DNA from: CBDUMN01 sp965368335 | GTDB taxonomy: Bacteria > Pseudomonadota > Alphaproteobacteria > Rhodospirillales > JAPHRK01 | NCBI GenBank assembly: GCA_965368335.1 | Contig: CBDUMN010000122.1 | Span: 1-9,034, forward strand | Direction: 5' to 3' | Length of the DNA: 9,034 nt | Part shown: positions 5,540 to 9,034 of the stretch, one piece after another | Layout of the letters: each line of letters opens with the position of its first letter | Position numbering within the stretch: position 1 is the first letter of the stretch | Program-made: the position numbers and the translations under genes | Notes under the pieces: generated by a model | The model's input: the letters and a program-made list of their open reading frames with translations, nothing else | The model's database searches: none | What the model was told of the DNA's origin: nothing

Positions 5540-6809
5540 TCTTCGCAATAACCTCCAAACCGCCCATATAGGGCTTCAGAGCATCCGGCACGATAACCGA
5601 CCCATCTTCCTGCTGGTAGTTTTCCAGCACGGCGACCAAGGTCCGTCCGACAGCGAGCCCAGAGCCATTAAGCGTATGGACGTAACGTGTCCCCTTCTCC
5701 CCCTCGGGACGATAGCGGGCCTTCATCCGTCGCGCCTGGAAGTCGCCGCAGTTGGAAACGCTGGATATTTCGCGATAGGCATCCTGACCGGGCAGCCAGA
5801 CCTCGAGATCATAGGTCTTACGGGCCGAGAAACCCAGGTCGCCAGTGCAAAGCGAGACCACGCGATATGGAAGGTTGAGCCCTTTCAGAACGGCCTCGGC
5901 ACAGGCCGTCATCCGTTCATGTTCGGCCTCCGAGTTTTCGGGCTTCGCGACGACCACCATTTCAACCTTGCTGAATTGGTGTTGGCGAATCATCCCGCGG
6001 GTATCCTTGCCTGCCGCCCCAGCCTCGGCACGGAAACACCAAGTCATGGCTGTATAGCGGCGCGGCAAATAGCTTTCGGAGATGATCTCCTCGCGCACAA
6101 TATTGGTGAGCGGCACTTCGGCCGTCGGAATCATCCAGTGTCCCTGCTCGGTTTTGAACAGGTCATCGGCAAATTTGGGGAGCTGTCCCGTACCATAGAG
6201 AGCGGCATCGCGCACCAGAGCTGGCGGATTGACCTCAATAAATTCAAATTCGCCGGTGTGCATGTCGAGCATATAGTTAGCCAATGCCCGTTCCAACCGA
6301 GCCAATGCGCCGGAAAGAACGACAAAACGGGAGCCGGAAATTTTGGCCGCCGTCTCGAAATCCATCAAACCGAGAGCTTCACCAATCTCAAAATGTTGCT
6401 TTGGCTCAAAGTCAAACCCGGGAATTTCGCCCCATTTGCGAAGCTCTTGATTGTCGTCTTCGCTTTCGCCTTCCGGAACATCGTCATGGGGGATATTCGG
6501 CAAAACAGAAAGCATTTCGTCGACTTTGTCGGATAGAACCTTGGACTGTTCTTCCAACTCGGCCTGACGCTGCTTCGACTGGGCGACCTCTTCGATAACC
6601 GCACTGGCGTCTTCGCCCTTAGCCTTCAGCGCGCCGATCTGCTTGGCGATCTTATTACGCTCGGCCTGAACTTCTTGGGCTTCGGTTTGAACTTTCCGAC
6701 GCTCGGCGTCGGCGGAAAGAATAGCGGCGGACTGTCCATCGAGCCCGCGCCGCGTCATTCCGGCGTCAAAAGCTTCGGGATTGTCGCGGATCCATTTGAT
6801 ATCGAACAT
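5532..6809 (-). CDS. serS: seryl-tRNA synthetase
   Basis: This class II aminoacyl-tRNA synthetase attaches serine to tRNA-Ser and tRNA-Sec in the cytoplasm. The length of 425 residues is typical. Residues about 26-105 form the long antiparallel coiled coil that grips the tRNA, rich in Glu, Lys, Gln and Ala. The catalytic core has the TAE serine-binding loop (229-231), motif 2 with FRAEAG (259-264) and GMIRQHQF (272-279), the active-site segment EISSVSNCGDFQARR (347-361), and motif 3 NGSGLAVGRTLVAVLE (381-396). The N-terminal MFDIKWIRDNPEAF is characteristic. The ATG at 6807-6809 is preceded by TAAGG, seven bases upstream. The gene lies 19 bp downstream of tatC and overlaps surE. Nothing in the sequence is abnormal. 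Confidence 0.97.
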   Translation of the reverse strand: MFDIKWIRDNPEAFDAGMTRRGLDGQSAAILSADAERRKVQTEAQEVQAERNKIAKQIGALKAKGEDASAVIEEVAQSKQRQAELEEQSKVLSDKVDEMLSVLPNIPHDDVPEGESEDDNQELRKWGEIPGFDFEPKQHFEIGEALGLMDFETAAKISGSRFVVLSGALARLERALANYMLDMHTGEFEFIEVNPPALVRDAALYGTGQLPKFADDLFKTEQGHWMIPTAEVPLTNIVREEIISESYLPRRYTAMTWCFRAEAGAAGKDTRGMIRQHQFSKVEMVVVAKPENSEAEHERMTACAEAVLKGLNLPYRVVSLCTGDLGFSARKTYDLEVWLPGQDAYREISSVSNCGDFQARRMKARYRPEGEKGTRYVHTLNGSGLAVGRTLVAVLENYQQEDGSVIVPDALKPYMGGLEVIAKNV

Positions 6810-6828
6810 ATGGGAACCTTAGGGGCTA

Positions 6829-7650
6829 TCAGGTTTCGTTGAAGTCGGTTTCGTCTTCTTCGTCAAAATCGTCTTCAAGCTCGTCTTCATCTTCTCTTAG
6901 CGCCTTCTTCTTTTCGACCGCGCGCACGGAGAAGATAGAAATCTCATAGAGAATCATGATCGGAATAGCGAGACCGATCTGGCTGATCAGGTCGGGCGGC
7001 GTCAAAACGGCGGCAAAAGTCACCACGGCAACTAGGGCATACTTCCGCTTAGCCGCCAAACCACGCGAGGTCACCGCCCCAATGCGGGCCAATAGGGTCA
7101 GCAAAATAGGGAGCTGGAAGCTGATGCCGAAAGCGAAAATCAGCCGCATCACCAGGGAGAGGTATTCGTTCACCTTGGCTTCGAGCTGAATTTTCATCAT
7201 CCCATCGCCGCCGACGCTCTCAAAACCCAGGAAGAACTGCCAGGCTAAAGGCATGATGAAGTAATAGACCAGGGCCGCCCCCATAACGAACAGGATGGGG
7301 GTCAGGATCAGAAACGGCCAGAAAGCCGCGCGCTCGTGTTTATAAAGTCCCGGCGCAATGAACATCCAGATTTGACTGGCAATTACCGGAAACGCCAGGA
7401 AAAGAGCAGCGAAGAACGAAACCTTGATATAGGTGAAAAAGGCTTCATGGAGAGCCGTATAAATAAGCCGCCGGTCTTCGCCCAGCAACTCGGTCAGCGG
7501 CCTAACCAAAAAGGCGTAAATATCTTGAGCGAAATAGTAGCAGCCAAGAAAGGCGATGAAGACCGCCCCCACCGACCACATAAGCCGGGTGCGGAGTTCG
7601 ATAATGTGCTCCATGAGCGCCATTTTCTTGCTGGAAAGACCCTCGGTCAC
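6829..7650 (-). CDS. tatC: Sec-independent protein translocase TatC
   Basis: TatC is the inner-membrane receptor of the twin-arginine translocase; with TatB it binds RR signal peptides of folded substrates. The 273-residue protein shows six hydrophobic spans (roughly 25-45, 70-97, 112-135, 160-190, 203-218 and 222-242). Known key residues are conserved: E18 in EHIIELRTRL, equivalent to E. coli E15, and E106 in GLYKHER, equivalent to E103. FAAVLTPPDLISQ carries the periplasmic/membrane aspartate (D220). The C-terminal tail (about 252-270) is highly acidic, longer than in E. coli, and lies after the last membrane span, so it should be cytoplasmic. Translation starts at a GTG (7648-7650), because MTEGLSSKKMALMEH matches the family N-terminus; AAAGG overlapping the end of tatB is ten bases upstream. 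It lies five bases after tatB. Confidence 0.96.
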   Translation of the reverse strand: MTEGLSSKKMALMEHIIELRTRLMWSVGAVFIAFLGCYYFAQDIYAFLVRPLTELLGEDRRLIYTALHEAFFTYIKVSFFAALFLAFPVIASQIWMFIAPGLYKHERAAFWPFLILTPILFVMGAALVYYFIMPLAWQFFLGFESVGGDGMMKIQLEAKVNEYLSLVMRLIFAFGISFQLPILLTLLARIGAVTSRGLAAKRKYALVAVVTFAAVLTPPDLISQIGLAIPIMILYEISIFSVRAVEKKKALREDEDELEDDFDEEDETDFNET

Positions 7651-7655
7651 GCTAT

Positions 7656-8120
7656 CTACGCCTTATCTTTATCGGTTTCGCCAACTTCTTCCGGAGCGGC
7701 AATGGTGGGCTTTTCACTGGCGGCCAAGGGCTTGGCGGGTTCGGCTTTTGCCTTGGCGGCCGGTTTCTTTGCCGATTTCCCTTTTTCCGGGGCGGCTTTT
7801 TCCTCCACCTCGGTTTCAGCCATATTTTCGTCCATGGTTACATCGAACGCATCAGCAAGTTCTGAATCCGGGTCGACCGTTTCTTTGACCTGATCTTCGA
7901 TGCTGAAATTCTTCACCGAGTTGATCTGATCGCGCACTTCATCCAACTCGGATTCCTTAATGACGTCTTCCACGCCTTTTTGGAACTCACGCGTAATGGC
8001 GCGGGCTTTGCCCACCCACTGCCCAATGGTTTTCAAAACCTTGGGCAGGTCTTTCGGACCAATAACGACGAGCGCTATCATGGCAATGATAGCGATCTCA
8101 GACCAACCGATATCAAACAT
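7656..8120 (-). CDS. tatB: Sec-independent protein translocase TatB
   Basis: TatB forms the substrate-recognition complex with TatC. The 154-residue protein has the family layout: an N-terminal transmembrane helix (about 5-21, MFDIGWSEIAIIAMIALVV), the hinge IGPKDLP (20-26), an amphipathic helix (27-75), and a long variable cytoplasmic tail. TatB is distinguished from TatA by MFDIGWSE and the GPKDLP hinge. The tail is Ala/Lys/Glu-rich (EEKAAPEKGKSAKKPAAKA), common in alphaproteobacterial TatB. The ATG at 8118-8120 has GGAAGC upstream at suitable distance. The gap to tatA is 55 bp and to tatC is five bases. Assignment is firm from both sequence and position. Confidence 0.95.
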   Translation of the reverse strand: MFDIGWSEIAIIAMIALVVIGPKDLPKVLKTIGQWVGKARAITREFQKGVEDVIKESELDEVRDQINSVKNFSIEDQVKETVDPDSELADAFDVTMDENMAETEVEEKAAPEKGKSAKKPAAKAKAEPAKPLAASEKPTIAAPEEVGETDKDKA

Positions 8121-8175
8121 CGAAGCTTCCGAAAATCAGCACAAGAGGTTACGGCAATGCTCCAAGGAGCTTTGA

Positions 8176-8430
8176 TCAGCCCTTGGCGTCTTCTTTTTCT
8201 TTCTTCTCAGTTTCTGCGGCTTCGGCTTCAATCACTTTCGCAGACTCGCCGTCCCCCTCTTCCGGCTTGTCAGCGCCGGTCGATGCGGCGAGTTCCTCGT
8301 CCTTCATACCCGACTTGAAGTTTTTGATACCTTTGGCCACATCCCCCATCACCCGCGGCAGTTTACCCGCGCCGAAGATGATCAGCACGATCACCAGGAT
8401 GAGAATAACCTGCCAAACGCCAATCCCCAT
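8176..8430 (-). CDS. tatA: Sec-independent protein translocase TatA
   Basis: TatA oligomerises in the inner membrane to form or stabilise the passage for folded substrates. The 84-residue protein has an N-terminal membrane helix (about 5-20, VWQVILILVIVLIIF), the hinge FGAGKLP (19-25) with the conserved FG and LP, an amphipathic helix containing MGDVAKGIKNFKSGMKDE (28-45), and a charged, low-complexity Glu/Ala/Lys tail. The ATG at 8428-8430 is preceded by GGAGT (8438-8442), seven bases upstream. It is the first gene of the operon; in many alphaproteobacteria scpA-scpB come immediately before it, but they are absent here and tatA has its own promoter region. Confidence 0.96.
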   Translation of the reverse strand: MGIGVWQVILILVIVLIIFGAGKLPRVMGDVAKGIKNFKSGMKDEELAASTGADKPEEGDGESAKVIEAEAAETEKKEKEDAKG

Positions 8431-8471
8431 GAATTCAACTCCAAAACAAAAAAACAGAATAACGGCACCGG

Positions 8472-8500
8472 ATAATGGCAGAAAGCCAAAGCTGCCGCAA
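8472..8500 (-). promoter_or_regulatory. candidate tatA operon promoter
   Basis: On the minus strand TTGCGG (8495-8500) is followed after 17 bp by CATTAT (8472-8477), a reasonable sigma-70-type pair for an alphaproteobacterium. Transcription would begin near 8465, leaving about 35 untranslated bases before tatA with its ribosome-binding site. Position and spacing are good; matches to the consensus are partial. Confidence 0.4.
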
Positions 8501-8529
8501 CGAAGGTTCTACTCCATCTTCCCGGTAAA

Positions 8530-8543
8530 TACAAAGCTTTGTA
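8530..8543. repeat. perfect 14-bp palindrome, operator candidate
   Basis: TACAAAGCTTTGTA is a perfect palindrome of two 7-base arms with no spacer. It lies 30 bp upstream of the candidate tatA -35 and about 200 bp before the SpeD-like gene. Dyad symmetry of this size suits a dimeric regulator; it is too compact for a stable hairpin. The protein that might bind is unknown. Confidence 0.3.
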
Positions 8544-8674
8544 AACGCATATGGAGACAATGAGCTCCACCCGCTGCGGCGATAACAGCCAGATATCTAC
8601 AATCCTCAGAAAAACAACGAAAAAAACACCGCTAAATATACTCGTTATTAGTGTTTATTGAATGTAACAATCTC

Positions 8675-8703
8675 TTGACGGGTATATTTTTTAGGCATAC
8701 CCT
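8675..8703 (+). promoter_or_regulatory. candidate promoter of the SpeD-like gene with overlapping operator
   Basis: TTGACG (8675-8680) and TACCCT (8698-8703) are separated by 17 bp, close to the sigma-70 pattern. An inverted repeat GGGTAT (8680-8685) / ATACCC (8697-8702), with 11 bases between the arms, begins at the last base of the -35 box and runs into the -10 box. A dimeric repressor bound there would block polymerase. The expected start near 8710 leaves about 30 untranslated bases before the GTG. Confidence 0.5.
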
Positions 8704-8741
8704 GAGCCCCTACTTTGAGTTCAACCGAGAGGACTTGAACC

Positions 8742-9034
8742 GTGAATTATCCGATTCCTAACCGTATTCCTTCGCCTTGCAGGCTCCATCATCAGTTCCG
8801 CGATACTTTCGTTTTGGAGTTTTATTGCGACAGCCCCGTCGGCACCGACCAAGCGGGTGAAGAGAAAGTCTGCCGCTATCTAGAAGAGTTGGCCGGACTG
8901 CTTAACCTCCCCGTTCTTCAGGAACCCAGGGCCCATCTTTCACCGCTCTACGGGTTGTCAGGCTGGGTTCCCTTAGGTCGCAGCTCAGCCGTCCATCTTT
9001 ACGCCTGGGACGACAGACAACCGAGTTTCATCAG
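8742..9034 (+). CDS. SpeD-like S-adenosylmethionine decarboxylase proenzyme (partial, 3' end missing)
   Basis: The frame is open from GTG at 8742 to the window end (97 codons plus two bases). GAGGA (8729-8733), eight bases upstream, and a promoter candidate support the start. The visible pattern fits the SpeD fold: a strand TFVLEFYCDSP (22-32), a helix TDQAGEEKVCRYLEELAGLL (35-54), then AHLSPLYGLSGWVPL (64-78) and SSAVHLYAWDD (81-91). In classical SpeD the block is GVSGVVV..SESHLTIHTWPE, where a serine is cleaved to create the pyruvoyl cofactor. Here S81 or S82 is the candidate cleavage serine, with H85 and W89 downstream. Classical SpeD yields decarboxylated SAM for spermidine synthesis; some divergent SpeD homologues act on arginine or ornithine. 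The first 20 residues are an extension beyond the classical start. The call rests on pattern memory of half a protein, so it is moderate; that the frame is a gene is likely. Confidence 0.55.
   Translation, partial: MNYPIPNRIPSPCRLHHQFRDTFVLEFYCDSPVGTDQAGEEKVCRYLEELAGLLNLPVLQEPRAHLSPLYGLSGWVPLGRSSAVHLYAWDDRQPSFI

Larger units (their letters stand above)
8431..8741. other. 311-bp divergent intergenic region
   Basis: The stretch separates tatA from the plus-strand SpeD-like gene. It holds a minus-strand promoter candidate near tatA (8472-8500), a perfect 14-bp palindrome (8530-8543), an A-rich tract (about 8607-8640), and a plus-strand promoter candidate (8675-8703). A second minus-strand candidate is TTCAAT (8657-8662) with TATATT (8635-8640) at 16 bp, which would give tatA a leader of about 200 bases. 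Small open frames exist (plus 8551-8661; minus 8648-8698; minus ending in MRLQSFVFTGKME upstream of tatA) but none has convincing support. Confidence 0.5.

Noticed and set aside
5490..6536. 348-codon plus-strand frame opposite serS
   Set aside because: SerS motifs are continuous on the other strand. The antisense frame is open because of biased codon use and shows no family features.
7336..7893. 185-codon plus-strand frame opposite tatB/tatC
   Set aside because: It spans the tatB-tatC junction antisense to both, and its Ser/Ala-rich end mirrors the TatB low-complexity tail.
3100..8430. A novel multi-gene system in the minus-strand run
   Set aside because: Every gene from tatA to nlpD has a well-known family identity and a conserved order in alphaproteobacteria, so it is a housekeeping operon and not an accessory island.
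8431..8640. Remnant of scpB upstream of tatA
   Set aside because: Minus-strand frames here are short and interrupted, with no ScpB-like segment that I can recognise; the region reads as a promoter region.
8551..8661. 36-codon plus-strand frame (starts METMSSTRCGDNS) as a small gene
   Set aside because: No ribosome-binding site precedes it, its composition follows the A-rich intergenic DNA, and the promoter for the downstream gene lies after it.

Overview
The window looks like a chromosomal segment of an alphaproteobacterium of the Rhodospirillales type. Three things point that way: the conserved run tatA-tatB-tatC-serS-surE-pcm-nlpD, a DUF815 ATPase of the alphaproteobacterial type nearby, and a CheZ-like chemotaxis module ending in SQDDIDSLFD. 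Base composition is moderate in GC and fairly even over the genes. The intergenic stretches at 995-1140, 3058-3099 and 8431-8741 are clearly richer in A+T. No rRNA, tRNA, insertion sequence or CRISPR array is visible.

Layout. Positions 1-94 hold no supported gene. At 95-994 (minus) lies a protein joining a phospho-receiver domain to a CheZ-like phosphatase module. An A+T-rich divergent region (995-1140) separates it from two plus-strand genes, a DUF815 AAA-type ATPase (1141-1995) and a zinc-dependent succinylglutamate desuccinylase/aspartoacylase-family hydrolase (2020-3057). These converge on a long minus-strand operon. Read in its transcription direction from 8430 down to 3100, the operon encodes TatA, TatB, TatC (twin-arginine protein export), seryl-tRNA synthetase, the nucleotidase SurE, the protein-repair methyltransferase Pcm, and a LysM/LytM lipoprotein of the NlpD/DipM type. 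Gene junctions are tight: serS/surE and surE/pcm overlap, and tatB/tatC and tatC/serS are 5 and 19 bp apart. Upstream of tatA, a 311-bp intergenic region carries divergent promoter candidates. A plus-strand gene starts at 8742 and runs off the window; its visible part resembles an S-adenosylmethionine decarboxylase (SpeD) proenzyme.

How the genes fit together. The operon combines export of folded proteins (Tat), housekeeping translation (SerS), stationary-phase and repair functions (SurE, Pcm) and cell-wall splitting control (NlpD-type). In E. coli the amidases AmiA and AmiC that LytM factors activate are Tat substrates, so Tat and NlpD sharing an operon makes functional sense, though that link is inferred here. 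The surE-pcm-nlpD order also matches the gammaproteobacterial order that precedes rpoS.

Most notable observations: the receiver-CheZ fusion; the NlpD-type LytM domain lacking three zinc ligands; an 11-codon reading frame with its own ribosome-binding site whose stop overlaps the nlpD start; and a promoter before the SpeD-like gene whose -35/-10 interval is framed by an inverted repeat.
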